Source of the DNA: CAYTMY01 sp964618075
GTDB taxonomy: Bacteria; Bacillota; Clostridia; Eubacteriales; Anaerofustaceae
Direction of reading: 5' to 3'
NCBI GenBank assembly: GCA_964618075.1
Contig: CAZTZO010000017.1
Location: 1 to 29,691 of the forward strand
DNA: 29,691 nt
Positions 17,633 through 24,957 of this stretch are shown here, in pieces (position 1 is the stretch's first letter; the number at the start of each line of letters is the position of its first letter). The translations under genes and the position numbers were made by a program. The notes under the pieces are model-generated. The model was not told the DNA's origin. It did not search any database and worked only from the letters and a program-made list of their open reading frames with translations.

Positions 17633-17809
17633 TTAGTCGACTGCGTTCTCGATTAACATAAGCATTTCCAAGGCGCTTCGAAACGGAGTCGTCTTGTTTG
17701 TCTGCGCCCAGTGTATAGTTCCCTGCCACGTTGCGTTTTCTCTGCTTATTATGTTTATGACGAATGTTTGCTTAATATTATTATCATTCTTTTTATTTTC
17801 CTGTGCCAT
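17633..17809 (-). CDS. Small conserved-looking protein (58 aa) upstream of the MucBP-type surface gene
   Basis: ATG 17809 to TAA 17633 encodes MAQENKKNDNNIKQTFVINI... continuing ISRENATWQGTIHWAQTNKT and FRSALEMLMLIENAVD. The pattern NATWQGxIxW...FRSALExLxLIxxAV is one I associate with a small Firmicutes family of unknown function found beside surface protein genes; that recognition is from memory. There is no signal peptide, membrane segment or Cys. The ribosome site is weak (AGAGAG). It ends 44 bases before the surface gene start on the same strand, so the two are probably co-transcribed. It may be a cytoplasmic partner in surface-protein regulation or secretion, but the function is unknown. 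Confidence 0.72.
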   Translation of the reverse strand: MAQENKKNDNNIKQTFVINIISRENATWQGTIHWAQTNKTTPFRSALEMLMLIENAVD

Positions 17810-17960
17810 TGTGTACTCTCTCTTGTTATCGAATAATAATTTGTGACAGTTTTAATCCTGTAGCTGTAATAATACATTGAGGCGGTCACGAATTTGGTCA
17901 CAATAACGGCTTAATATGCGTTCTTTTTATTTTTTTGGCACTTTTGCAGCGTTTTGCAGC

Positions 17961-18309
17961 GTTTTCAGCCTGACCCGGTCACTTTGTAAAAAATACATAG
18001 GCTTGTGCCTTCACAAAAAGAGCGTTTTCATTCTGACCCGGTCACCTTGCAAAAAATATAGGCTTGTGCGCTCACAAAAAGCACTTTTGCATTCTGACCC
18101 GGTCACCTTGTAAAAATACATAGGCTTGTGCCTTCACAAAAAGAGGATTTGCATTCTGACCCGGTCACCTTGTAAAAAAATACATAGGCTTGTGCCTTCA
18201 CAAAAAGCACTTTTGCATTCTGACCCGGTCACTTTGCAAAAAAATACATAGGCTTGTGCCTTCACAAAAAGAGCGTTTTCAGCCTGACCCGGTCACTTTG
18301 CAAAAAAAA
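17961..18309. repeat. REP-like palindrome array B (6 copies)
   Basis: Six copies of the TGACCCGGTCA-core palindrome start at 17971, 18034, 18095, 18157, 18221 and 18285, with a period of 61-64 bases. The linker (ATACATAGGCTTGTGCCTTC followed by ACAAAAAG) is nearly the same in all intervals and unlike those of arrays A and D. It lies between the divergently transcribed 58-residue gene and nnrD. In spurious translations the element yields LTRSLCKK. Confidence 0.92.
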
Positions 18310-18332
18310 GTTATTTTTTCTGTCATATATGC

Positions 18333-18370
18333 TATAATATTTAATTAAGGAATTCTTTATATTAAGGAGG
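18333..18370 (+). promoter_or_regulatory. Extended -10 and ribosome site of nnrD
   Basis: TGCTATAAT with its hexamer at 18333-18338 lies just after REP array B. No convincing -35 is seen. AAGGAGG at 18364-18370 precedes the GTG start by 11 bases. Confidence 0.5.
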
Positions 18371-18381
18371 ACTTATTAAAG

Positions 18382-19260
18382 GTGGCAAATATAACGGTAG
18401 ACGAAGCTTTTGTTACAAATTACATCAAAAAACGTCCTATAGACTGCAACAAGGCAAATTTCGGCAGACTGTTGAATATAGCGGGAAGCTCCGCCTTTAC
18501 GGGAGCGGCTTTTCTGTCAAGTAAAGCGTCCATGCGCTGCGGAGTGGGATATACCGTGCTTCTGTCGACCGAAAAAGTTTGTAATAATTTAATCTCTGCT
18601 ATGCCCGAATGTATCCTTTTACCTGCGGTTGAGGGTGAAGGGGGGGCAATAAGCAGCACCTCTACTGATTTAATAGAAAAGTGTCTTTCTAAAATGACGG
18701 CTGTGAGCATCGGCTGCGGAATGGGTGACAGCGCCGACACAAGACGAATACTCAATTATTTACTCTCTTCTACCGATCTTCCCATCGTCATTGACGCGGA
18801 CGGTATCAATACACTCGCTCGGGACAGAAGGATATTAGAAAAGCGCTCTTCACATCTAGTATTAACGCCCCACCTCGGAGAGCTCTGTCGTTTGATAGAC
18901 ATCGACATGGATACTCTTAAAAATAATCTTCACACGATTTGCGCTGAATTTGCAATACGCTATAATATAACTCTTCTTGTAAAGGGAAGCACAACTCTCG
19001 TATTCACTCCCGACGGAGAGCAGTTTTCCTCATCCTCAGGCAACCCGGGAATGGCAAAGGCGGGAAGCGGAGACGTATTAACCGGAATACTCGGTTCTCT
19101 TTTGGCTCAGGGCATTCAGCCTCCCTATGCAGCAGCCTGCGCAGCATATATTCACGGATATGCAGGCACTCTCGCCGCAAAAAAATATTCTCAGAGCGCT
19201 ATGCTTCCGACAGATATAATAAACGAGCTAAGTAGCTTCTTTTTGAAAATAGAAAGATAA
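18382..19260 (+). CDS. nnrD: ADP/ATP-dependent NAD(P)H-hydrate dehydratase
   Basis: 292 residues. The enzyme repairs hydrated NAD(P)H (NADHX/NADPHX) at the expense of ADP or ATP. It corresponds to the YjeF C-terminal (ribokinase-like) domain alone, without the fused NnrE epimerase. Visible signatures: GRLLNIAGSSAFTGAAFLSS, IGCGMGDS, VIDADGINTL, LTPHLGEL, VKGSTTLVF, and the catalytic/phosphate-binding block GNPGMAKAGSGDVLTGI. The start is GTG 18382 after AAGGAGG. It is the gene immediately upstream of dnaA, separated by the presumed origin region, which is an uncommon neighbourhood for this metabolite-repair enzyme. Confidence 0.93.
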   Translation: MANITVDEAFVTNYIKKRPIDCNKANFGRLLNIAGSSAFTGAAFLSSKASMRCGVGYTVLLSTEKVCNNLISAMPECILLPAVEGEGGAISSTSTDLIEKCLSKMTAVSIGCGMGDSADTRRILNYLLSSTDLPIVIDADGINTLARDRRILEKRSSHLVLTPHLGELCRLIDIDMDTLKNNLHTICAEFAIRYNITLLVKGSTTLVFTPDGEQFSSSSGNPGMAKAGSGDVLTGILGSLLAQGIQPPYAAACAAYIHGYAGTLAAKKYSQSAMLPTDIINELSSFFLKIER

Positions 19261-19526
19261 AGCAAAATAACGAAAAAATATTGATAGCATTTCTATTTTT
19301 ATGTTGAAATATACACCTCTATCTGTTAATATCTAAACAGCAATTATTGACAACACATATCAAAACTTATTGACAATTTGTTGAGCAAAGGCGCTCAAAT
19401 ATCTATAACGTCGCCAAAAATGCCTTATTTACTGTTATTAACATCAATTTTAACTGTTGATAACTTTATTTAAAAGGAACTGTTCACAACCGTTCTTTCA
19501 ATACAACAATATAACGGAGCTAAAAA
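19261..19526 (+). other. Probable part of the replication origin (oriC) upstream of dnaA
   Basis: AT-rich, gene-free stretch directly upstream of dnaA. It holds DnaA-box-like nonamers: TGTTGATAA at 19455-19463 (reverse of TTATCAACA, one change from TTATCCACA), and TTATTGACA at 19344-19352 and 19367-19375 (two changes). The same TTATCAACA recurs after dnaA at 20880. No perfect TTATCCACA is present. The bipartite arrangement around dnaA is like that of Bacillus and other Firmicutes, so the origin call is by position plus weak boxes. Confidence 0.5.
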
Positions 19527-20870
19527 ATGGAATCGGTCTATACTACTTGGAACAAAGCAAAAGCATATATAAAGGATGAGCTTTCACCTATGCTCTTTCA
19601 GGAGTATATTGCCGATATTGTTCCTCTTTTTTATGACGGCGATCAAATCGTACTGCGCCTTGAAGAGGACTATAAGAAAAATCTTATAAACAACCTATAT
19701 ATGGCTCTTTTGATAAACGCTCTTAAATTCGCAACCGACGGAAAGACGCTCAACGTCAAGCTTGTGGTGGAATCCGACAACTTTATTCCTCCCGAGGCGA
19801 CCGGAGAATTCAGCGAATCCTATGTTCGTTTTACTCCGAAGCTCAATTCGAAATATACCTTCGACACCTTTGTAGTCGGTTCAAATAACCGCTTGGCCCA
19901 TGCGGCAAGTATAGCCGTATCTCAGTCTCCGGGTAAAAAATACAATCCTCTTTTTATATACGGCGGCGTCGGTCTCGGAAAAACTCACCTTATGCACGCA
20001 ATAGCTCACGAGATACAAAACAACAATAAGGACTGCAATATAGCCTTTGTTACAAGCGAAAAATTCACAAACGATTTTATAGACGCAATACGCAGGGAAA
20101 ACAACCTCAGGTTCAGAAAAAAATACAGAAGCGTTGATGTTCTTCTTGTAGACGATATACAGTTTCTCGCCGGCAAGGAAGGCACGCAGGAGGAATTTTT
20201 CCACACCTTCAACGAGCTGTACAACTCGGAAAAGCAGATTGTATTGACAAGCGATAAAAGCCCGAAGGATATACCTAATCTTGAGGAAAGGCTTAAAACG
20301 CGCTTCGAATGGGGCTTGACCTGCGATATTTCACCGCCTAATTTTGAAACAAGAGTAGCGATACTGCGCCAAAAAGCAGAGGAATCCAATATGGAGGTTC
20401 CCGACGACGTTATACAGTTTCTCGCAACGAATCTCGGTTCTAATATAAGAGAGCTTGAGGGCGTGCTTTCGAAATTGATAGTATTATCGGATATGGACGG
20501 CGGAAATATAACGATACAGATGATACAGGAAAATATGAAGGATATCATCGACATCACACAAAAGCGTATTTCCACGGAAATAATCATACAAACAGTCGCA
20601 AAGCATTACGGCGTAACATACGGAGATGTGCTTTCTGCAAAGCGCACTATGAATATTGCAAATACAAGACAAATAGCCATGTATTTAACGAGGCAGCTAA
20701 CCGATCTATCCCTGCCTGCTATCGGGGAATCCTTCGGCGGCAGAAATCACTCGACCGTTATTCATGCCGTCAATTCCGTAAAGGAAGACAAATTAAAAGA
20801 CCCCGTTTTACATAAAGAGCTTATTTTGCTTGAGGGTATGATACGCGATAATAACGCTTCATTAAATTAA
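19527..20870 (+). CDS. dnaA: Chromosomal replication initiator DnaA
   Basis: 447 residues, the usual length. Domain I is at about 1-80 (TWNKAKAYIKDELSPMLFQEYI). The AAA+ core starts near TFDTFVVGSNNRLAHAA, with Walker A GGVGLGKTHLMHAI, Walker B VLLVDDIQFLAGK, and the sensor/arginine-finger block NLEERLKTRFEWGL. Domain IV DNA binding is at about 350-440 (NTRQIAMYLTRQLTDLSLPAIGESFGGRNHSTVIHA). Two of the base-contacting positions differ from the near-universal GGRDHTTV: D is N and the first T is S. The start ATG follows CGGAG. The gene is followed by dnaN, as in most bacteria, with origin-like sequence on both sides. Confidence 0.98.
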   Translation: MESVYTTWNKAKAYIKDELSPMLFQEYIADIVPLFYDGDQIVLRLEEDYKKNLINNLYMALLINALKFATDGKTLNVKLVVESDNFIPPEATGEFSESYVRFTPKLNSKYTFDTFVVGSNNRLAHAASIAVSQSPGKKYNPLFIYGGVGLGKTHLMHAIAHEIQNNNKDCNIAFVTSEKFTNDFIDAIRRENNLRFRKKYRSVDVLLVDDIQFLAGKEGTQEEFFHTFNELYNSEKQIVLTSDKSPKDIPNLEERLKTRFEWGLTCDISPPNFETRVAILRQKAEESNMEVPDDVIQFLATNLGSNIRELEGVLSKLIVLSDMDGGNITIQMIQENMKDIIDITQKRISTEIIIQTVAKHYGVTYGDVLSAKRTMNIANTRQIAMYLTRQLTDLSLPAIGESFGGRNHSTVIHAVNSVKEDKLKDPVLHKELILLEGMIRDNNASLN

Positions 20871-21069
20871 ATAAACAATTTATCAACAGCTAAATAAGAT
20901 ATATTTACATATAAATGACTTTTTGTTAACGAAAGATACGCCTTAAAAAACCTCTTTTAAAAACAAAAACAAGGGTTTTAAACAATATAAACACCCCCTA
21001 TTACTTACACTGTTAATATATTTAATATATATATACTATTAAGTAAGTAAGACTGAAAGGATTTTAAAA
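20871..21069 (+). other. dnaA-dnaN intergenic region with origin-like elements
   Basis: 199 very AT-rich bases. TTATCAACA lies at 20880-20888, identical to the box on the other strand at 19455-19463. A long A/T stretch (about 21010-21045, TTAATATATTTAATATATAT) could be the unwinding element and is followed by TAAGTAAGTAAG. Ribosome site GAAAGGA precedes dnaN. The origin role is inferred. Confidence 0.45.
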
Positions 21070-22179
21070 ATGAAATTCTCCGCCCTAAACTCCGATCTGA
21101 TAAAAGCTCTTTCAACGGTAAACAGAGCAGTGAGCTCAAAAAGTACAATACCCATACTCGAATGCGTACATATCACGGCAGATAACGACAGACTTACTTT
21201 TAAAGCAAGCGATATGCAAATATCTATATCGACTGTTATTCCGGCGGATGTAAAAAGCGGCGGAAAGGTCATAGTTGTCTTTAAAACTCTTATGGATATA
21301 ATTCGCACATATCCCAACGAAACGGTTTATTTCGATGTGAATGAAAATAACTGTATAGATATCACATGCGAAAGAAGCGAAGTGCGTATACTCGGCAAAA
21401 ACGTAGAGGATTATCCTGAGTTTGATAAAGTAAAGGATAATGATTTTATAGGGATAGAAAACGAAGTATTAAAGGAGCTGATAAGGGATACTGCCTTTGC
21501 GGCAGCACCGTACGGATATATTAACCCTATATTATCGGGAGTACTTGCTGAGATAGAAAGCGGATACATAACCTTTACGGCTCTTGACGGCTACAAAATG
21601 GCGCACAAGAAGCATAAGATAAATTATACTCCTAAAGAAAAAATAAGCGCCGTATTGCCGGCATCAGCTCTTATGGAGATAATGAAGATATTATCTTTAA
21701 ATCAGTCTGCCGCAGAATTCTTAATAAAGAACAACCGCTTCATAGTGAATATAAGCGATACTCAGGTCATATCGAATCTGCTTGAGGGACATTTCATCAA
21801 TTATCAAACACTCATACCCACAGAGGTCAAGACTGTTGTGAAGGTAAAAAGAAATGAGCTTGCCGTATGCATGGAGAGAGCTTCTCTTATAACCGATGAA
21901 TCCCACAATTCTATGATAAAGCTTGTCATTACAGAAGAAGGAATAATGATGAATTCAAGCTCCGAAAGGGGCAATATCAACGAACAGATAAATGTTACAA
22001 AATCTGGAGACGATATCAAGACAGCCTTTAATTCGCGCTATTTTATTGAAATACTAAAAAATATTACCGAAGAGAAGATTATCATAGAATTTAAAGACGC
22101 TTTAAGTCCTTGCCTTATCAGACCTATAGAAAACGACGATTTCCTTTATCTGATAATGCCTGTTAGGTATGTAGAATAA
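21070..22179 (+). CDS. dnaN: DNA polymerase III beta subunit (sliding clamp)
   Basis: 369 residues, the normal length for the ring-forming clamp of three repeated domains. Recognisable parts are the N-terminus MKFSALNSDLIKALSTVNRAVSSKSTIPILECVHI, TALDGYKMAHKK in the middle and the C-terminal YLIMPVRYVE near the partner-binding pocket. The ATG follows GAAAGGATTTT. The gene lies downstream of dnaA in the same direction. Unusually, recF and gyrB do not follow; the next genes are on the other strand (khpA-rpsP-ffh-ylxM). Confidence 0.97.
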   Translation: MKFSALNSDLIKALSTVNRAVSSKSTIPILECVHITADNDRLTFKASDMQISISTVIPADVKSGGKVIVVFKTLMDIIRTYPNETVYFDVNENNCIDITCERSEVRILGKNVEDYPEFDKVKDNDFIGIENEVLKELIRDTAFAAAPYGYINPILSGVLAEIESGYITFTALDGYKMAHKKHKINYTPKEKISAVLPASALMEIMKILSLNQSAAEFLIKNNRFIVNISDTQVISNLLEGHFINYQTLIPTEVKTVVKVKRNELAVCMERASLITDESHNSMIKLVITEEGIMMNSSSERGNINEQINVTKSGDDIKTAFNSRYFIEILKNITEEKIIIEFKDALSPCLIRPIENDDFLYLIMPVRYVE

Positions 22180-22185
22180 TGTTTT

Positions 22186-22350
22186 CTTTGCAAAGTGACC
22201 GGGTCAGAATGTAAATGCAAGACCGTCCGTGAGGGCGGTCTTATTTTTAAGCGAGTGGTTTTTACAAAGTGACCGGGTCAGAATGTAAATGTTTGTAAAT
22301 GTTCTATACGTATGCTTGTGGTTTTTACAAAGTGACCGGGTCAGAATTAA
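22186..22350. repeat. REP-like palindrome array C (3 copies, reverse orientation)
   Basis: Three copies of the palindrome, here as TGACCGGGTCA, start at 22196, 22270 and 22333, between dnaN and khpA (convergent genes). Flanks are CTTTGCAAAG or TTTACAAAG on one side and GAATGTAAATG on the other. A terminator hairpin lies between copies 1 and 2. Confidence 0.9.
22219..22248 (+). terminator. Terminator of dnaN, embedded in array C
   Basis: AAGACCG.CC-GTGA-GG.CGGTCTT followed by ATTTTT, about 40 bases after the dnaN stop. It is almost identical to the hairpin in array A after the TetR gene (12249-12279), in the same order relative to the gene: stop, REP copy, hairpin, REP copy. Confidence 0.8.
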
Positions 22351-22354
22351 AAAA

Positions 22355-22408
22355 AACCAAAAGACTCATTTAAGAATATAGTTTGATTTTCTTTAATGCG
22401 TCTTTTTA
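22355..22408 (-). terminator. Weak terminator of the khpA operon
   Basis: On the minus strand AAAAGAC (22406-22400) can pair with GTCTTTT (22365-22359) across a 34-base loop, and GGTTTTTTTT follows. The long loop makes this uncertain. Confidence 0.4.
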
Positions 22409-22440
22409 AATAAAATTTGCTTTATCGGCTTTGTCAATTA

Positions 22441-22674
22441 TTAATTATTAACAATGTCGAGTACTGCGTTTTGCTTGCTTTTCATTGCGTAAGCCTTTAA
22501 TACTGTGCGTATGGCTTTGGCGATGCTTCCGTTTCTGCCTATTACCTTACCCATATCGGCTTCATTAACCTTAAGCTCAACTACAGTGCATTTATCCTTT
22601 TTTTGTGAAGAAACTACCACCTCGTCAGGATAATCGACGAGATTTTTTGCTATCACTTCGATTAGCTGTTCCAT
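22441..22674 (-). CDS. khpA: KH-domain RNA-binding protein KhpA (YlqC)
   Basis: 77 residues, a single KH domain with the GxxG loop as GRNG in MGKVIGRNGSIAKAIRTVLKA. KhpA works with KhpB/Jag as an RNA-binding pair linked to cell envelope and division control in Firmicutes. A good ribosome site (AGGAG) precedes the ATG. It lies 10 bases after rpsP, the usual order in Firmicutes. The genes that usually follow (rimM, trmD, rplS) are not here; the operon ends at khpA. Confidence 0.93.
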   Translation of the reverse strand: MEQLIEVIAKNLVDYPDEVVVSSQKKDKCTVVELKVNEADMGKVIGRNGSIAKAIRTVLKAYAMKSKQNAVLDIVNN

Positions 22675-22684
22675 AGTATCTCCT

Positions 22685-22927
22685 TTAGGCGATTACGCCG
22701 TTTTTCTTTAAAAGCGCCTTTACGGTATCTGTCGGCTGAGCACCTGTAGAAAGCCATTTCTTTGCTTTTTCTTCGTCAATAATAACCTTCTTTTCTCCCT
22801 GCGGATCGTATGAACCGATTTCCTCTAAGAATTTACCATCTCTTTTTGATTTTACATCGGCTACAACTATTCTGTAGTAGGGATTTTTCTTTGCTCCCAT
22901 TCTTTTAAGTCTGATTTTTACTGCCAT
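22685..22927 (-). CDS. rpsP: 30S ribosomal protein S16 (bS16)
   Basis: 80 residues, typical length. Family hallmarks: MAVKIRLKRMGAKKNPYYRIVVADVKSKRDGKFLEEIGSYDP and the C-terminal block WLSTGAQPTDTVKALLKKNGV. It belongs to the 30S body/platform assembly core. It lies between ffh and khpA in the conserved ylxM-ffh-rpsP-khpA order, with an AAGGAAAA ribosome site. Confidence 0.97.
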   Translation of the reverse strand: MAVKIRLKRMGAKKNPYYRIVVADVKSKRDGKFLEEIGSYDPQGEKKVIIDEEKAKKWLSTGAQPTDTVKALLKKNGVIA

Positions 22928-22962
22928 TTGTTTTTCCTTTCGTTATATCTCTTTAAATTATA

Positions 22963-24279
22963 TTACATAAAAGGTAAATTTTTATTAAACTTCCTCTTAT
23001 TGCCGCTGAATTGCTTCATGAGCTTTTTAGTCTGCTCAAAACCGTTTATCAGTCTGTTAACGTCCGTTACGGTAGTTCCGCTTCCTTTAGCTATCCTTCT
23101 TCTTCTGGAGGCGTTTAGTATCTTGGGCGAATTTCTCTCTTTAGGAGTCATGGATTGTATAATTGCTTTTGTACGCAGTATCTGTTTTTCATCTATATTC
23201 ATATTAGATAGCTTGCCTGCGTTGGGCATACTTGATAGCATTTGATTAATACCGCCCATTTTGTTCATATTATCTATCTGCTCAAGATAATCCTCAAGTG
23301 AAAGTGAATTTTTAAGTATTTTACCTGAGAGCTTTGCATTTTTCTCATTATCCGTAAGCTTCTGAGCTTTTTCGATTAATGTGAGCATATCTCCCATTCC
23401 GAGTATTCTCGAAGCAACCCTGTCGGGGTGAAACACTTCAAAGTCGGATAATTTTTCGCCTGTACCTGTAAATTTAATTGGCTTTCCCGTCATGAAGGAA
23501 ACCGAAAGTGCGGCTCCTCCTCTGGCGTCCGAATCCGCTTTTGTGAGAATAAACCCGGTGATATCCAGCTTTTCGTTAAATGCCATGCATGAGTCCACCG
23601 CCTGCTGACCCATCATGCAATCAACAACAAACAACACCTCGTCCGGCTTGACTACTTTTGCTATGGAGCCTATCTCATCCATCAGCTCATCGTCAACGTG
23701 CTGTCTGCCGGCAGTATCGACTATGAGGACCTCGTAACCGTTTTTAGAAGCATAAGCTACAGCCTCCTTAGCGACAGTAAGAGGGGTTTTGCCCTCGGCT
23801 GTATAAACGAAAATATCCTCCTGCTTTGCAAGGGAAGAGAGCTGCTCAACGGCCGCCGCGCGCTTTATATCACAAGCCGCAAGCATAACATTTTTGTTTT
23901 TTTCCTTTATATAACGTGACAGCTTTGCCGCACTTGTCGTTTTACCGCTTCCCTGAACGCCTGCTAAAAGCAGGACGGAGGGCATTTTTGACGAAATGGA
24001 AATATCCTTTGTGCTGCCTCCGAGTAGGGAGCGCATTTCTTCGTTTACAGTTTTTATGACCTGCTGTGCGGGAGTGAGGCTTTTAAGGACATCTTCATCA
24101 AGAGCCTTTTGGCGAACATCTGAAAGAAAGCTCTTTACGACCTTGTAGTTGACGTCCGCCTCAAGCAGAGCCATTCTTATTTCCTTTAGAGCTTCATCTA
24201 TATCCTTTTCACTTAGCTTGCCCTTGCCGCTTAGCTTTTTAAAGGTTTGTTGAATTTTACCGCCGAGTTGATCAAACAT
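22963..24279 (-). CDS. ffh: Signal recognition particle protein Ffh (SRP54)
   Basis: 438 residues. The protein binds 4.5S/6S SRP RNA and signal sequences and targets ribosomes to FtsY and SecYEG. It has an N domain at about 1-85, then the GTPase G domain with GVQGSGKTTSAAKL (P-loop), DTAGRQHVDDELMDE, TKADSDARGGAALS (G4 TKxD; many homologues have TKLDGDARGG) and GTGEKLSDFEVFHPDRVASRILGMGD. The methionine-rich M domain runs from about 300, with SKILNASRRRRIAKGSG-like RNA-binding sequence (here SPKILNASRRRRIAKGSG). The ATG is 10 bases after the ylxM stop, so it depends on the ylxM promoter. It lacks the Gly/Lys/Met-rich tail seen in some homologues. Confidence 0.97.
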   Translation of the reverse strand: MFDQLGGKIQQTFKKLSGKGKLSEKDIDEALKEIRMALLEADVNYKVVKSFLSDVRQKALDEDVLKSLTPAQQVIKTVNEEMRSLLGGSTKDISISSKMPSVLLLAGVQGSGKTTSAAKLSRYIKEKNKNVMLAACDIKRAAAVEQLSSLAKQEDIFVYTAEGKTPLTVAKEAVAYASKNGYEVLIVDTAGRQHVDDELMDEIGSIAKVVKPDEVLFVVDCMMGQQAVDSCMAFNEKLDITGFILTKADSDARGGAALSVSFMTGKPIKFTGTGEKLSDFEVFHPDRVASRILGMGDMLTLIEKAQKLTDNEKNAKLSGKILKNSLSLEDYLEQIDNMNKMGGINQMLSSMPNAGKLSNMNIDEKQILRTKAIIQSMTPKERNSPKILNASRRRRIAKGSGTTVTDVNRLINGFEQTKKLMKQFSGNKRKFNKNLPFM

Positions 24280-24289
24280 GTTTTATACC

Positions 24290-24607
24290 TTAAAGATTAA
24301 TTTCAAGCTCGTCCAAAAGCTTTATTGTCTGAGGGTCGTTTTTGTTTATATCCCTGAGTTTATCGACTAGGAGCCTGTTATATTTGTATTTATAATAGAG
24401 CTTGAGCTTTAGATCATATTCAATGAGTATCTTTTCGCTTCGCCTTATAAGATCGAAAGCCGCCTGACGTGAAACACCCTCATTTTGAGCTATTTCTGTA
24501 AGGGAATAATCCTCGTCGAAGAACATCTCCAGAACAAGCCTTTGTTTTTCTGTGAGCAATTCGCCATATATGTCAAACAGGCACGTCATCTCATATCTAT
24601 CTTCCAT
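24290..24607 (-). CDS. ylxM: YlxM-like HTH protein (SRP operon accessory)
   Basis: 105 residues, matching YlxM/UPF0122 family: MEDRYEMTCLFDIYGELLTEKQRLVLEMFF, then a sigma-70 region 4-like HTH (EDYSLTEIAQNEGVSRQAAFDLIRRSEKIL). The start at 24607 is chosen over an upstream ATG at 24643 because the latter would lie in the -35 box, and homologues begin close to the YLFDFY-like segment. There is no Shine-Dalgarno, and the promoter -10 is 7 bases from the ATG, so the mRNA is probably leaderless. YlxM binds the SRP and modulates its GTPase in Firmicutes. It is first gene of the ffh operon. Confidence 0.93.
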   Translation of the reverse strand: MEDRYEMTCLFDIYGELLTEKQRLVLEMFFDEDYSLTEIAQNEGVSRQAAFDLIRRSEKILIEYDLKLKLYYKYKYNRLLVDKLRDINKNDPQTIKLLDELEINL

Positions 24608-24614
24608 AAAACGG

Positions 24615-24643
24615 ATTTTAACACATACGACTAAGCATGTCAA
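24615..24643 (-). promoter_or_regulatory. Strong sigma-A promoter of ylxM-ffh-rpsP-khpA
   Basis: TTGACA (24643-24638) and TAAAAT (24620-24615) on the minus strand are separated by exactly 17 bases. Transcription would start at or one base before the ylxM ATG. Confidence 0.85.
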
Positions 24644-24675
24644 GTAAAACTACTTTATAGATGTATTTGGATGTA

Positions 24676-24895
24676 TTTTTTCATTCTGACCCGGTCACTT
24701 TGTAAAAAGATACAAAAGCCTGTGATATGATAAAGCGCATTTGCAGTCTGACCCGGTCACTTTGTAAAACAGATAAAAGCCTGTGATATGCTAAAGCACT
24801 TTTTCAACCTGACCCGGTCACTTTGCAAAAAGATACAAAAGCCTGAGATATGCTAAAGCGCATTTGCAGTCTGACCCGGTCACTTTGCAAAAAGC
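24676..24895. repeat. REP-like palindrome array D (4 copies)
   Basis: Four TGACCCGGTCA-core copies start at 24687, 24749, 24810 and 24872 (period 61-62 bases). The shared linker is GATACAAAAGCCTGTGATAT followed by GCTAAAGC, unlike arrays A and B. It lies between the ylxM promoter and the DUF1284 gene terminator. Confidence 0.92.
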
Positions 24896-24901
24896 ACACA
24901 T

Positions 24902-24926
24902 AAAAAACCCAACCATATGATCGGGT
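24902..24926 (-). terminator. Terminator of the DUF1284 gene
   Basis: On the minus strand ACCCGATC-ATAT-GGTTGGGT forms an 8-bp stem (two G-U pairs) followed by TTTTTT, about 30 bases after the stop codon. Confidence 0.8.
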
Positions 24927-24957
24927 ATAAAGCAATAAAAATTTATAAAAAAAATGA

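Noticed and set aside
17589..17729. N-terminal extension of the MucBP-type surface protein to an ATG at 17729
   Set aside because: It would bury the signal peptide, lacks a ribosome site, and overlaps the 58-residue gene in another frame. ATG 17588 has AAGGAG and an immediate signal peptide.
17916..18113. Plus-strand ORF of 65 codons with repeated LTRSLCKK peptide
   Set aside because: It is a translation of the palindrome array. The peptide is simply the frame of TGACCCGGTCACTTTGCAAA and there is no ribosome site.
17961..18309. CRISPR-like regular array (about 30-bp palindrome, about 30-bp spacers)
   Set aside because: The spacers are nearly identical to one another within the array, no cas genes are present, and the same palindrome recurs in four other intergenic arrays. 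It is a REP-type tandem array.
24608..24643. Upstream start for ylxM at 24643
   Set aside because: The ATG would lie within the -35 hexamer of a near-perfect promoter, so it would not be in the transcript.
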